DNA of 64,000 nt from Biscogniauxia marginata (GCA_022695795.1 MU404195.1:22056-86055), one strand, 5' to 3'. Shown: positions 11,178 through 24,794, counted from the first letter of the stretch. Notes: a model not told the origin generated them from the sequence alone. Numbers and translations are program-made.

Positions 11178-14100
11178 TGTGGTTAATCGAATAAGAGGTT
11201 TGCAAGATTGCTAGTAGCCAATGGAAGCGACAGGGAACACAAGACTGTCTTCGAAAGTTACACACTCGGAACAAAGGCAAGGTTATTGCTCTCTCGGTAA
11301 CCTTTGCAAGGAGTTGGCGACTCTGAACTCGCCCACCGTAGTATCCATTTCGACCTCAGATAGTCATACGAACCCTAGTACGCTACTGTGGGGTGGTACC
11401 AACTTCGAAATTGGGAGAATAACCTTTACAGCATGTTCCGTGGCATGCTTCTATTAGTTATCCGTTTCAGCTCCACCAAATGTAATAGAGGGGAAACGCC
11501 CTCTTTTGAACCTATACACGTGCATAGCATTCGATTTTTCAAAATAACGGACATGCCAGATAGCTCTGTTATCTATTGATTAGATCATGGTGTGGATCTC
11601 CTTTGTTATCGAAGGCGACAACCGTGGCCACATGTAACCATAATGTTGACCAAATAACCCACGTTGAAATGTATAAGTGTAGCCGAGGAAATACCATCTA
11701 CTAGTGACCTAAGCGATGCCTACTCTTGGTAGGTAATGCTGTCGAGACAATGCCTATTTTCATTTGAGGAAATGAAAAAAAAAAAAACCCTGACCACCAA
11801 TGTATTGATGTGGAGTGTAGGACAAGGTGACGACGATAGTTGCATGTCAGTTTGACACACATAGGTACGTATGTACACCAATAAAATCCTTATCCTGTAC
11901 ATGTAAACGCAAATGATATTACATTATTCGGATTTTGAAGTTACTTAGGTGCTGATTACGGGTAGACGAGCATAAGGCTGTATTAGGGGATGCAATGATG
12001 TTAAAGAACTAAGTCTCCTCACATAATGAAAACCAACTTAAATACAGCGAAAGCTTTAACCACCACCAGTACCTACCTAATATTAGTTTAATATTTTAAG
12101 GTACACAACTTTACCCTATAAGTTAGCGTCCAAATATAATACCATGACTTAAAAAGTGCTCTAATATGTTCAAACAAATATCACTTGACTATTCACTGAT
12201 AGAAAAGAAAATTGAGAAAAATCCTGAGTTGTATTAATAAGATGCTTTTAACACATTCTGTTGTTCTCATATGCTTTGAACAGTTTCTGTGGCCAAGCTA
12301 TACCTACTTAAACATAATACGGCACATTTCGAGCTGTGGTGTCCCTTTCTGCCGTATCAGATAGAAGTGGGTAAAGTGAGTATCGGTATAAAGAGGTATC
12401 GTTACGATGTGCAATCGTGAAAGAGAAAGCCTAGTATACGTATTACGGGTTTTAGCATGCCGTACATCAACCCACCCCAGGTTCGTCCACAGGTCCCCAG
12501 CTTACGTATACCTTCTTATCTTAAACCGTTACTAGGTACTTTTGCTGATCTACTGCGGATCTGCCGGGATAAGTAATAAGCCTTCTTGCACACTGTCCGT
12601 GGCCTCATAATGGGAACCAGGTTCCCTTGGTTAGTGGGAGTAAAACTCAACCGTATCTTATGACGGTGATCCAAATCCAAGATTCATCCCCTTGATGACT
12701 CGCTTGGCAGCGTCCCGAAGATTTCGGTTGAAAGGGGTCCTGTGCCGACTCTAATACCGATACTATCCGCCCGGCTTTCACTTTATAAAACGTCATTGTA
12801 TTTAAAGTCGACAATTCACTACACTTTTACTTCGCATACTTGCCTAGCATTTCCTAGTAACTAATGGCGGATCTTATTGTTCAAGGGGCTTGCGGAGAGG
12901 TCCGTTCGGGCTCGGTTATCGGTTAGCCATTAAATGCTTGGTAAACGGTGGTCTGACAGGTGGACCGGAACGATTTTCCGCAATCATGGTTGATGAATAT
13001 TCCGTAGAAAATAATGGTAGCGATACAGGGATTAGCTAAATCTTTTAGCTGTTAGCCTTTTTACCCATGCTAATGCAATTTTATAGTACATATTACACCG
13101 GATCGTTCGAATTATTGTGTACGACATCTTGAACTGTCCGATTCACTTTAACTATAATTTAGATATCGATGATGTCCTTTGTTATCATGTGTGGAGTAAA
13201 AGTAATTTTATGGACAACCCAACTTTCCTCTACGCACTGAACAATCACCCGGGGCATTGGTTGAGATATATCTGATCACTTCATCTGACATGGAGCGATT
13301 CGTGGCCCCGAAGTACCGTGCTCGAACCCGAAATCTCTTGGCTCGTCTCTTTGTCTGTGCCCTTCTCTGACACGTATAGTTTCCGTTCTGAATTGTCCTA
13401 GGTAATGGACAAAAAAATGAGACCGATGTTGATAAGGATTCTTAAAAGCATATTCCTTGGCTTGACACGACCGACTGCTACTAGCTCAATAGAGACTCTC
13501 TGTGGCATGATTGAGATCGAAGTATTCAAAGTACCTGTATGACGGTGGCGAGATCCAGCGAGGTAGCTTGTTGATGGGGATGCTGCTATTATTACAAGGA
13601 GTGACCTAGAGAGGCTTTAGCTCCTAACTGTTATTTTTCCGAAGTCTATCTTACCAACTACACAGCCTGGACTGCCTTTCTCGATAGCAATATTTGGTCT
13701 CAACCCTTACAATGGGTTCGTATGGCGTATTATTGAGTCGCTATTTACACCGATGCCATATTAAGGGTAATGATACTCTTTAAGTGCCAATATCCATTGG
13801 GTAGCTGGCTCTTCAGATGCCCTGTGATTGGTAGATAATGCACCACCACAGTAGCATCTGGATCTGGAACCGATCGAACGTTCCTGATCCTCTCGGGAGG
13901 GCCGGGGGGAGGTAGGGAATGACGGCAAGAGCGAAAGTATGAGGGGTATCATAGTCAAATAGGATCGTGTACTCGTCTACGAAGACTCCATAGACGATTA
14001 GGAGCTTACTACCCTTTCATATTCAGCTAAGACTTACGTCTGACTTTTGCGGTTACATTGGTGTCCCGGGACTTCAATGCGAGACCTTAAGAGGATACAA

Positions 14101-15166
14101 CTTCGTATTACTTGTAAATCAATTCATTATATAATAGAGGGACAACAGTCAGGTTTGTATGATACCCAGCTTGCCGTTAGCCATTGTTGTTTCACCAGCT
14201 GAGCAGTAGGGGGGCGATGAGGACGCTTCAAATGTAAGCTTCACCCAATGAGCAGCACATAAGAGTCTCAAGAAGCCTCCTTTGGACTTGGATAGCACGG
14301 GGAGAGAAGTAGTATGCTGCCGCTCCCTCACCTAAGAGCTTTTCATTTGTAAGTGCGTATATATCGGTCGAATTAAAAGCCACTAGTGTCAAAGGGGTGT
14401 ATGGGCCTGTATTCATGGAGCTATAATTCTTCTAGGATTTACCTCCAGTCGTACCTAGCTTGAATTATAATAGGGATGTATCTGTTATAGTGTAACATGT
14501 TCTAGGAGTATAACCGTGGATCTGTCTTGCCGACTAGAAACCTCTTAGCTCCTTTTGGGCTCAAGACCCCTTGTATATTTGAGGCTTGGCTTATTCCGAC
14601 TTAACTGCCAGGTCGGCGTATTATTACGTGGCTACCCCTGAATTAGGTGTCAAAGGGGTAGCTGTCATGTACAGGTACAAGGCATCCTCAACCATCGTGT
14701 ATATAAGGTACAGGTCCTCCCATCTTTTAGATAGGTTGTTCGCCTAGATAATTAAGCAATCTCATAACCCTGTATTTTTTAACACCCTCTATGTCATAAT
14801 ACCTTATCTTCTCGTATTCGTATGTTGCATAAGGCATTCCTGCCCTAATATCGGTTATATGCATACGCCATATCCTAGCCAACTGCATTCTAAGAGTGGT
14901 CCTGATGACAACTAGCTATTACAATCAAAGTGTTTCCCAACGAGAGATTCACAGCGCAGTTATATGACCATCGTAGAATAGAAAGTGACTTGCTTTCTAA
15001 TGGAGTTTGTACTGAAACTTAAGTACCGAAGCTATCTAAGCCATATTTACATTTGTACTTGGTGTTGGAACAAGAGTAAATAAGCGTCCTATAAGTTGAA
15101 AAGTACTAGATCACACAACCTAGCAAACGTGCGCATAAAGATGCTGCCACGAGCATGGCCCAACGT
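11178..15166. other. 4-kb gene desert
   Basis: No gene is supported. The region has dense stops in all frames and only short motif-free open stretches. The first 100 bases should hold the SDR promoter. Confidence 0.45.
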
Positions 15167-16198
15167 TCAGAGGAACCGCACCAGCTCGTACTTACTCAGC
15201 AACGGGACGGCGTACAGGGTTGGCAACCACAACAGAGTATGAAGATGAAAGGTGGTTCGGTCATCCTTCACAGACCTGCAGAAGAGCGCTCGCAGAGACA
15301 CATAAGTTCCGACAAGGAGGGGCAGGATATAACCCGCCGTGAAGGCTCCATTTCCCCAGTAAGCGGGACAAACGATAGACCAGAACCAGATGAAGAGAGC
15401 TGTGACCCAACGAGTTGTCACGTCTCCAAGGACTAGAGGTATCGTCCGTCGACCCCGAGCGTGGTCACCGGCCTGGTCCCTCAGATCCTGTATCTGCACC
15501 GTCGTGAGGGTGGTGAGAAACAGCAAAGCGCACCACTCGTAGCCTTCTCTGGATAGCGTCGTATTGGTCATCGATCTCGCGGCCACGCGGGTTGCGCCCA
15601 GCTGGCCGGTCGCGTAGAACATGGCGTTTATTAGGTTCTTAGCCCACCACGAGCTCGCACCGCTTGCGGAGTCGTAAATATAAGTTTCCGCCATGAACAT
15701 GAGTGTCTCCGGAAAACCACCTAGCCAAGCGCCGCTCGCCAACAATAAGAGGCATGTCGCGACGACATACCACCGCTCAGCCGCCTCGACTGTGAGTCTG
15801 CCGGAAGGAATTGCTCGCCATGGCTTATTGATTTTGTCCTCTTCGATGGACTCGGGGTCTTTCTGGTTGCTGCAGTCGAAGTGAAAGACATAGAGCCAGG
15901 CATAGAGGGAGGCTCGAGGAAATGCGGTCGCGATCTCCTCCCAGCTTGGGTTCTTGTTGGTCGTAACGCCGCCAGAGGCAATGCTCAGCATAGCATATAG
16001 GATGACAGGTTGGACATAGGCCTTGATGTTACTCTCGGTAAGGAGGAGAGCAATAGCAAGGGTTTCCCGGATTTGAGAAATCGTTCCCTGATACGTAGTT
16101 AGCGACGTAGAACTCTTGTATTAAGGAGACATATATCCTCTATATACCCTGGGCTTTGTGGGAGCATCTTGGCTCTTTCCGACGTGGTGAGACTTCAT
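15167..16198 (-). CDS. UbiA-family prenyltransferase / UbiA-type terpene cyclase
   Basis: Two exons on the minus strand (16198-16148 and 16087-15167), 323 residues. The 60-nt intron has a GCTAAC branch site 15 nt before the acceptor; splicing removes an in-frame stop and gives a short hydrophilic N-terminus. The protein has about eight membrane segments. The first Asp-rich region is at residues 85-108, containing FHFDCSNQ and ending in EEDKINKPWR. The second is at about 216-225, with D218, D221 and D225 in IQDLRDQAGD. Both motifs are hallmarks of UbiA-superfamily enzymes that bind prenyl diphosphates through Mg2+. Fungal members with this DxxNQ...INKPWR signature include the bergamotene cyclase of fumagillin biosynthesis (Fma-TC) and the cyathane cyclase EriG, so cyclisation of a prenyl diphosphate in the ER membrane is likely. 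Aromatic prenyl transfer is the main alternative. Confidence 0.86.
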
Positions 16199-19100
16199 TT
16201 TCATGTATATTTCATCAAGAACAACGATAACGGTCTTCTGTATGTTCTTGAGCAAGGTTCACACCTGGACAGAAACTTTGGCTCGGACTAGAGGAAAGAG
16301 TCCTGCGGGATCTTTATATTTCTTTGAGTGGCTGAATACGTGCAGCAAAACTAGTTTCACAGTACTAACAACCCTCGCTCGGGAAGACTCTGTTGGTGAT
16401 CCCGTAGGCCCACGATGTGTCCTTTGGTAATATGTCTCACCTGCCAAATTTACTTTTGGAGGGCCGGGCCTATCAGCATTTGTGGGTTGCCATATTATAT
16501 ACTACGCAGGGGTAACGACTTTTCACTTGATTTCTATTGAAATGTTTCCACGCTGTCCGTCCCTACCCTCTTCATGGTCCATTGACTATACTTATAGATC
16601 TCTTGGCGAAGTCTGCAACTATGGCGTGAGATTAATTAGATCCGTCGTAGATAGAAGGAGTCCTTGTACAGACACATCGTCCCAAATAGTTCACAATACA
16701 GGCATATGGTTTGATCATGGGCAGATTATGACGTAGAGGACACTAAACGCTGGTCGAAAATGGGCAGAAAACCAGGTGCCGTGCCGCCTAGATGATGCCG
16801 CACATACTTATGGATGCTAGGTGCCGCTCAAAGGGATACCGATTGCGGAGGTCTGGGTCAGAATTTACCTTGCAAAAATCATGATAAGAGCTATACATCA
16901 AGGCATGGCACACCTTGGCACATCTTGGTGAAAGTGTCAGCAAGTGGCAAGTAGCCTTTAAGTGGGATCGTTTTATGTTAGCTCCAGTTTGTCTGGTGTG
17001 GCTTGTGTATGACCCCTACTTTTGCACGGCACATCTGTATAGAGAACGAGAACTCAACGGCCAGTTTCTTGGGCCGAACATGGACCTACCTTCTGTCAAG
17101 GAATCTCTCCCCTAAGGACTATCGTGGCTTGTACTAGTCAAGCGGTGAAGAATCACAGGTACAGGCCTGCGTGGAAGCTAATGATAGTTCTAGCACTTCG
17201 CGCAACAACTACGTTTGTAACCCCATAAAGACCGCATCATGACACCTTCCATTCCATGTCATCAACTGGGATACGAAAATTCGCTGTCTGAGACCCCAGT
17301 GTCAGAGCTGCAGTTCATAGACCCACTGTCGAACACGGACCGATTCCGTACAGCCGTGAACTTGGTCTGTTCTTCACTCACCTATCTGAATGTGTTTTCT
17401 TGCTGAAGAATTCTTGGCAAGGCTGAAAAAGGTGATGTTTGACAGCTTCTACGTCGTAAGCGAGGACCATAAGGACGGTAACCCCCGCTATCACGTGTGA
17501 ATATGTGATCTTTTGTATAGTATAGGTTATAGTACAGGTATTTACGACGGGGCTGTATGAAGAGCTATCTAGAACTAGAGATACTTGGCGTGTAACCTTT
17601 TCTCATATTTCTATTTCTAGCCAGTCCCATGCCCAGAACTCGTTCGCCACTACAAGCTTTAGCTAGTGTAAGTCACCATAACTAGTTGCTGGCTAAGGGT
17701 GCTTGACACCACGTCTATAAGGTGAGGCGAGATCCACGTTCCTTCGATATAAACGGGTACCACCTTCAATATCGGGCGGAGGGAGAACCGATTGGCTTCC
17801 TGGAGATATATCCACAAAGCTAGGTTCAATTATCCCAGCGGAAATGAAGCAATCATAACCCCTTCAAAAAGGGTGCCAAGAGGGAAATGTATCTAAGACG
17901 AAGCGGTGACCATCAATGACTGACTACAGAAACTTCATCGCCAAGTTCGAAGCAGAAGCACCAAAAAGGACTCCACAGTTGCAGGAAGGAGGAATACGCA
18001 AACGATGTTTTCTTTGACCGGAATGACCCGGATACCAGGATAATTCGTTTCAGGGTGATCTTCGTCGCCTCGTCAAGTTCGGGAACTATGCCCCCATAAA
18101 TAAATTCCCTGTTGAAGAAATATGTTTCTCTTGATAATGGTTCTGGGAAGCATAGAAGGCGGCCAGTGGAGGCAGAATCCAGAAAAGAGGGATCGCGGCA
18201 CGGCCGTGATAGGTTTTAGGTAGGGAGTAAGCTTCGGGCTTCGATAGAAGCTCCAAATAAAAGTCCGTGTTGTCATGATTCTCATATATGGGGGCTAGGA
18301 CTAAAGTGGTCTCCGTACACTTGAGCCGGGATTGGTGGACCGGAACCAAGCCCACCAATCCCAAGCTCTGAAGTCGGTTGCTGCCTCGGAAATGTATTAG
18401 ACTACCCCTTCGCTAACACTGCCAGGAACGATCCAGAATATGCAGTATGACTGGGATGTTTGGACAATCCTCTAGCCTGTTCCTGGACGTCAACGGTAAC
18501 CGTTGGGGCTAGTGTTGTGTCCAGGGGGTCCAGGGTTCCCGGGGAGACATCGGCTACGAACTACATGATCCACAGCATAGGTATTCGTGTACAGATCGAC
18601 ACCCGGAGCGTTCTAGACCCCATCGGTTCGAATTGGAAGACCATAAGGAGAGTGGCGGTTCTTCATATACGATCTGGCATACAATGGCCTTACACCTGGC
18701 ATATACGACCGACACGACTACATCCAGTCCGTATTCCAGCGAAGCACTGAGCCTCATTCTACAATACGTACATCAACCCAACCCTTTTGAATGCTTACCA
18801 AGTGTCGCTTAATGGCAATGGCGGTGACGGGTTCCGGCTTACTCTTTTACAGCAACAGATACTGACTAATGCACGGCTTCAAGTCTTTAATTTATATAAG
18901 ATCATACCCTAGCTCCTTATGCATTGCATCTGAAGAGTAGAGTTAACCCTTAGGCTATGACCAACAGATAGGTGATCGGGATTGGTTGGGCCAACCCGAA
19001 CTCTAAGGGTACAAGTCGCAATGCCCAGTCTCCAGATATGTATGTCGACCTCGCTTCGGGTTCTAATGCGACGCATCGTGTGGAGGGCAGGCAAGTCGTT

Positions 19101-22100
19101 CTTATCAGTGCAGCAACTATCTGATAGTTGTAGACTCTAGAGCTTTTTTGGTATCAGCGACCTCGAAATCCTGGTGCCGGTAGGGATTCCAGTGGATGTC
19201 AACCCGACGAATGCTGGTTCTGGGCACCAGCATCGGTGAGTTGGTTCCCCTTGGGCCTCGAAGGACTGTCGCTAACCAGACCTAAGCTCTCTGGTGAATT
19301 ACCTCACGATATGATTTGGCGTAGAAGTGACGTTGACTAGTATTGAGTATATACCAGCTCGAGCGCGTCGGCAACGTAGTCGGCGATGAAGATTGCGCGG
19401 CGGTCTCAGCATGAATGAATTCAATGAAGAAGAACCCCGGGCTTGATGAATTCAAAGTCTGGTTTTTCGGGCTGCCGCTTATCGGGATAACTTGGCAGTT
19501 TCAGGTCCGCAGTATAACCTGGTACTAACCACTCAGTTGGGGCATAGCAGAAGCGATCCGCTCGCCCCGCCTACCATCCACCCCAAATACAACCATGACA
19601 ACTCCTAGATGAACGGCGCGGAGGTGAAGTGGGACGTGAATTTCCTGGGAAGAGGCGTCCCAGCGACTCGAGACGGAACTCGCTACGACGGCACCGTCGA
19701 GCCGGAATCCTCACGTCGACGGACCCGCTGTAGTAGCTCCCCTTCACCGCATTCGCCAAGCAGCGCACCGAGACCTCGGAAGAGCATTTCGGTGGGAACT
19801 GCGTTGATATTGGCTCAAGAGAAAGGGGGGCATTGTCGACCAGAAGCTTTTTGTTTCTAGTGTAGCACGATCGACGTGAACATCATCCACGGCTCGGGGT
19901 TTCCTTCCCGGAAGTATGCTCATCCGGTGAGACTGATGTACACTTAAGTGGCCAGACCAGCTACGTGGGAAATGTTGACGAACACCTTGATGGGAAGCAG
20001 GTCCGCTGATTTCAGCCAATGGTTGAAGGGGCGGGCTGTTACCGACGAAGCAGCTACTACATACTATCACCGACCTCGCGCACCGTTCTCTCGTCACTCC
20101 CTTCTGGACTATACTTCATGTCTCAGTAGTGACTCTTGCTAGATCCATATGGTGATCGCTAGAAGAGGTAAGCCATAGTTCATAACATAGACACTAAAGG
20201 ACGTACATGAAAATAGCAGCAGCGTTCCACCCGATAGCTATCTCGCGCCCGACGAAAGGGCGTCGGTTACGTTGCATTATCTACTAGTCATCGTAAGCGT
20301 CCCACATCAGCAGCATCTCACATCAGCCGGCAATTTCAAAAGGTCAATTTACTTAAAAACTCACCCTTGATCCCCCGAGCTCGAGCCACGACTTCCACCC
20401 ATGAACCAACGTCTGCAATCCTCGAGAACGAAGTATTTTTCCCCGTGAGGAAGATGCCCCCATCTCCAACCCTCCTTCCTCTCGACTCGCGTAGAACCCT
20501 CGCACGCGAGCGAATTCAGCAGCAGTCTCTCGTGGGCGTAGAACCCGACGGCCGTCCTCTCTTGCTCAAGGCTGTATACGACTTAGTCGGGAGCACGAAA
20601 GACGAAGTCGCTGATGCCGGTACGCGGGGACATGTGAGAAAGTCGCTGTCGACCCGCGACTGCGGCCATGCGGGCGGGAGCACGTGCCTACCTGCTAAGA
20701 GATCCGATGTCGGGAAAGTGGTCAAAAAAAGAAGAAGAAAAAACAAGAAAGTCCTATCACCGGCGACGATGGCGGTAGCAACTACCTCACGACGCAGGAG
20801 TCACGATACACGGGCGAGAGAGTGAACGTGGTCGGAGATTTGGTGCTTATGCGCGCGTCAACAGCCAGTACTTGTGCACCCAGTGAGCGCCCACTCTACC
20901 TCGGGAGCAGCCCAAGACAGCGACGCTGGTGGTCGTTGCGGGTCGCCCTCGGCGATGGGGGCATGATAATGATGCCGTAAATATAAGTATTTACCGCGTT
21001 CGCGACGAACTCATCATTCGTCTGCGTGTCACCAAGGGAGTGGTTTGGGGATGTTGAACCAGAACGGATCGGATCCGCGAAGCTAGTTCTTATATAACAG
21101 CAGCCAGCACGTACGAATGAACGTCACATACCCCAGGTCAATCACGAGCTGTGGGGCGACGGTGACACCGTGCCAGTGTGTCGGGATGCGCCACAAAGCT
21201 TGGCTTCGGGGAAGCTGAACATTAGGTAGGTAGGGAGGCAATCGTCCAGGGCTAGTTTGGGGGTGGTTAGCTCCCGCGTGTTAGTGTTGGAGTTATGCTT
21301 ACCGCGTCGTTAGCGGGCCCGGATATGTAGTCTTCGAGCTAATGATGGTAGGCCCGACGGGATGCCCTTGTTCTACTGCCTCGGAAGAGATTTATGGCCG
21401 GTAATTAGACAAAAATGCTTGACGGCGACGCGAATGTGCTATCGACCAGTGTCGAATCTGCAGTCTCTTGCGGAGCCTGTAGGGACGTCTGTAACCCTGA
21501 GCAAGCCGCTATGTCGCCATCACTCAGACTCGCCGTCTTGATGCTCTAGAGACCATTTGCTAATGGCAGAGCAGCCTGTCCGAGTGGGCAAAGTAAACCT
21601 ACGAACAGTAAGCCATGGTGTTTGTCGGTCTCGACAATTTGATACTGAAGTAAAAACGTACTCCAAACTCGTTGCAGTAATGTGTATCAGCCTCCTATGG
21701 TTAATATGTATCACGATGCGGATATTGTAGGGGATTGTGATCGAAATTGTCGCGCGAAGAGTCCAGAACTAGGGGTACATGACCAGCAATCTTGCATACA
21801 ATACACTCCTTTTGTTCCATAAAGGTCTATATCTGTGGTTCCCTTCCACCCTTCCAGCCTTGACTACTACGGGCCACGATAACCCCTTGGCGAGAGGCCC
21901 CTTGGAAATACAGGCTATAGTATCAACGCCAACTGTAGTCGAACCTCACGGAGTGGTCCACACAAGGAAGGGAGAGTCGAACTTTCCTCGTTATGCGATG
22001 TCTAGGACTGCGTTTTCGAATCTTGAGACAGGTTGTAGCTGGGACAACATAGCCCTTAGAATAGCGCATGTTATCAGCCCCGCCCACGCGTCCAACCACG

Positions 22101-22282
22101 TCTTTCCGGTCACAGTTGTATGTCAAAATGAAACTTAGTGATGAAGCCGTATATTAATTCTAGTATCTCTGATCCCCTGCCAGTGACGCCCTAGACCTTA
22201 CGAAACACGTTGGTTGATGAGAAAGAAGTCACCGAGTTCATCCACCGAATTTTTCGACCCTGATCCCATCTTTGCCAGCTAG
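16199..22282. other. 6-kb gene-poor stretch with possible decayed coding pieces
   Basis: I find no intact gene. A short protein-like open piece starts at 17916 (listed separately). A relatively GC-rich block at about 19600-21300 holds open stretches such as 20367-20825 (152 codons, Arg/Ser-rich) without recognisable motifs. The remainder has stops in all frames. Confidence 0.4.
17916..18017 (+). pseudogene. possible 5' remnant of an unknown gene
   Basis: An ATG in a good context opens a 33-codon frame beginning MTDYRNFIAKFEAEAPKR and ending in TGA. After a frame change the plus strand stays protein-like (NDVFFDRNDPDTRIIRF) to about 18060. This suggests a disrupted or intron-containing gene, but the opposite strand at 18086-18364 is open too, so the assignment is weak. 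No family is recognised. Confidence 0.22.
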
Positions 22283-22976
22283 CTATTCCTCAGTCTCCCG
22301 GGAAGTACGCATCATCTGTTCGTATGCCCAATCGTCCAGCGCCATTGCCTGTTGTGCGGTCAGCACCTGCTTGTCCGGCATATCTCCAACCTGGCAGTGC
22401 AAGCAATCACAAGCTTCCTCGTAGCAAGCCAAACCATCTGCCTCCCCCGTGCCATGTGTGTCCGGATCATGATTCTCAGGTCCGCAAGAAAAACGGTACA
22501 TTCTGACCTTGGCACGCAGAGCCGTCCCTAAGAAGTCTTTCTTGTTCTTCAGATCCTGAAACTCATCTGCAGGGAGAGTGTGTCTCTTGATATAACCCGG
22601 ATACTCTGCTTCGGACTGCTTAGCCAGGAAATCGATCCGCCAGCACAGGGCATTGAAGCATTGAACTGTTCCGTAGAATCTGAAGAGTTGTTCATAGTAT
22701 TCGATCTCGTTGGTGACAACCTTGACTTTTACGATGAAATCCTGGTTCGCAGCAATGATTAGCTATTTGTGCCCATCTTAGGAATAACTTTGTACAGTTA
22801 CGTACCTCAACCTTGTCTGCTACCTTGGAAACTTGTCTTTCAGCTTCAACCAGTGCGTGGGGTAGATCAATCCTTGCTGGAAAGAAGGGTCCGTCTCTCA
22901 GATATAATAGACTGAGTTCCGAAAGTAAGGTGTGCTTGCCCTCCTTGGGACAAAGGGGGTATGGGATCGAGGACAT
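22283..22976 (-). CDS. conserved-looking protein of unknown function
   Basis: Two exons on the minus strand (22976-22806, 22762-22283) join in phase through a 43-nt intron with a GTACGT donor and TAG acceptor, giving 216 residues. The N-terminal third contains DGPFFPARIDLPHALVEAER and then a predicted helical stretch. The centre reads NEIEYYEQLFRFYGTVQCFN. The C-terminus is Cys-containing (CGPENH, CYEEACDCLHC) and ends in an acidic tail. There is no signal peptide or transmembrane segment in this model. The composition, the splice and the lack of stops mark it as a real gene. I do not recognise the family. The start is uncertain: the frame is open a little further upstream and an additional 5' exon is possible. 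Confidence 0.6.
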
Positions 22977-24035
22977 GAGTCTTGTCCGCAAAGAGACTGT
23001 CAACTACTGCAGAGGTATGACAAAGGCTGCCTGTTGATGATGGATGAGAGTGTGAGAGAAGTAGGTGGCTGAAACCTGAGAACATCAAGTTCGGAGTGAA
23101 GAAATGATGTACAATGATGCCCTGGCACAAATATTACCTATGTAATAACTCTGTACCGGAGCAGATAAGTAGTCGTGCGAATCATATTCACGGCAACTAA
23201 ATACATGAGAGCTAGGCAACTGTTAAGGGGGCGACAGCATGGTTGCGTGTAGTATGATGCGGACAGGTATTTTCGATGCGAAGCGTATTCCTGTTGTAAC
23301 CAGAAACCACGAAGTTTGTCTTGTTGTATTTGTATCTATGTACTTCCTGCCGAGAGTCTGCCTAAAAGAAAAGAACGTATAGAAAACTTACAATTTTGCA
23401 CATGTACTTCACTTGAAAAATGCAAGAAGGAGCCTTTAGCTATGGAGTAGTCATTAATACTATGTGAAAAATTTCTTTGATATATAAATAGGAGTGAGTG
23501 GTCCTGAAAATTTTTGTTAATAAAATAGGAACTACCTACCTAGTGAAAAACAAGAGGGTGGCAGTCTCCAGCTACTACATATACTTCTCACTTTATCTTA
23601 AGGGCAGTTACTATGTTCCTATTTCGAATCTGTCCCTGCCATATTATGATCAAAGATTAAGGGGGATCCTTCACATGTTTTTTTGGGTAAGGAAGGAAAT
23701 TCCCTCTAGAACAAACTATCTCTTGAAATTAGGATGTCTGTATATTCCATATATTTAGGTAGCAGTAACCGGCCCGGTAGTTGCTAGTAATGGCTGCTTC
23801 TTAGCTTGTATACTTACTGTGTTGTTGCTAATAGCCAGCTATTTTATGTATGAAACTTGGGAGGATGACAAAATCAAAGTACTCTTGCTCTTGCTCTCCA
23901 TATCTTCACCACAGACCATCGAACTTAATTTTTTTATTCAAGTTGTACCCTGGATCTTGTATGTATTCTAGGTTACATATTCTAATTTAGTAAACTCCAA
24001 TTAAGTACGATATCGTGATGGTGTGCGGCTAGACA
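22977..24035. other. intergenic, no gene seen
   Basis: AT-rich in its second half. An open stretch at 23498-23758 is Tyr/Leu/Ile-rich without motifs and is probably chance in AT-rich DNA. Confidence 0.4.
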
Positions 24036-24293
24036 TCAGCCGCTCTGCCTCACGAACAGCAGAAGAGTCAGCGGACCGTGTATGGAAGGCGGGCGCTCGT
24101 ATTTAGGCACAATACATGGCCCCGGTGTAGGTTGAGCTTTTCCATTTGGGACGCCATCGCCGGCACACGCCGTATAACCCGGAGTTTGACAGCTTACTGC
24201 TGCTGGTGGCCGCTTCTGATTCGCTGGGCATTGCCTAAATAGGCAAGGGACCAACTGACTCGACACGGCGAATATCGCCGATATTGGTTGCAT
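24036..24293 (-). CDS. putative small Cys-rich protein (doubtful)
   Basis: An 85-codon intronless frame on the minus strand. The N-terminus MQPISAIFAVSSQLVPCLF resembles a short secretion signal. It is followed by a Pro/Cys segment containing CQTPGYTACAGDG and GPC, five Cys in all. The size and Cys spacing suit small secreted fungal proteins. There is no intron, no homologue recognised, and the C-terminal third is not Cys-bearing. It could be a chance frame in a gene-poor stretch or a degraded effector-type gene. Confidence 0.3.
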   Translation of the reverse strand: MQPISAIFAVSSQLVPCLFRQCPANQKRPPAAVSCQTPGYTACAGDGVPNGKAQPTPGPCIVPKYERPPSIHGPLTLLLFVRQSG

Positions 24294-24794
24294 CTAGGTC
24301 ACCCTGCTGACCTACATTTTGCGGGGGGAGCTATACTACCCCGTATTTTGGCATCCGCCTATCAACGCCGTTCGAATTCAACGGAGCCCCAGATTTCGTA
24401 TCCCGAAGGTCGATCATAAAGCCTCGGAATGGGAGCTCGAGATTCAACTATGCTAACAGTCCCCAAGGCCGTCCAAATGAACGGCGTGATATTGACAAAA
24501 TTAGCTTTAGGATAGCCATTTGGTAAGATTGTATATGCATTTATTGGTATCCATTCGTTGCTCTCAATTTTTCGAAGCAGATCCGGTCTACCTCTTCAAC
24601 CTCTGTGGCTATATATGATCTAGTCATATGTATGTTATACCCAAGGCTGTAATAAAACAGCGTTCGTCCCCTGAATACTGACTAAGTATTACTAGACGTT
24701 TGAGATTGATCTATATACTCATAGTCCATAACTATTAGCACGGTGGAATAGGATATTTCACTGTAACTGGGTTGCTGACACAGGCCACTCTATT

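Noticed and set aside
20367..20825. 152-codon plus-strand frame
   Set aside because: Arg/Ser/Thr-rich without recognisable motif in a GC-rich stretch; both strands are open in parts.
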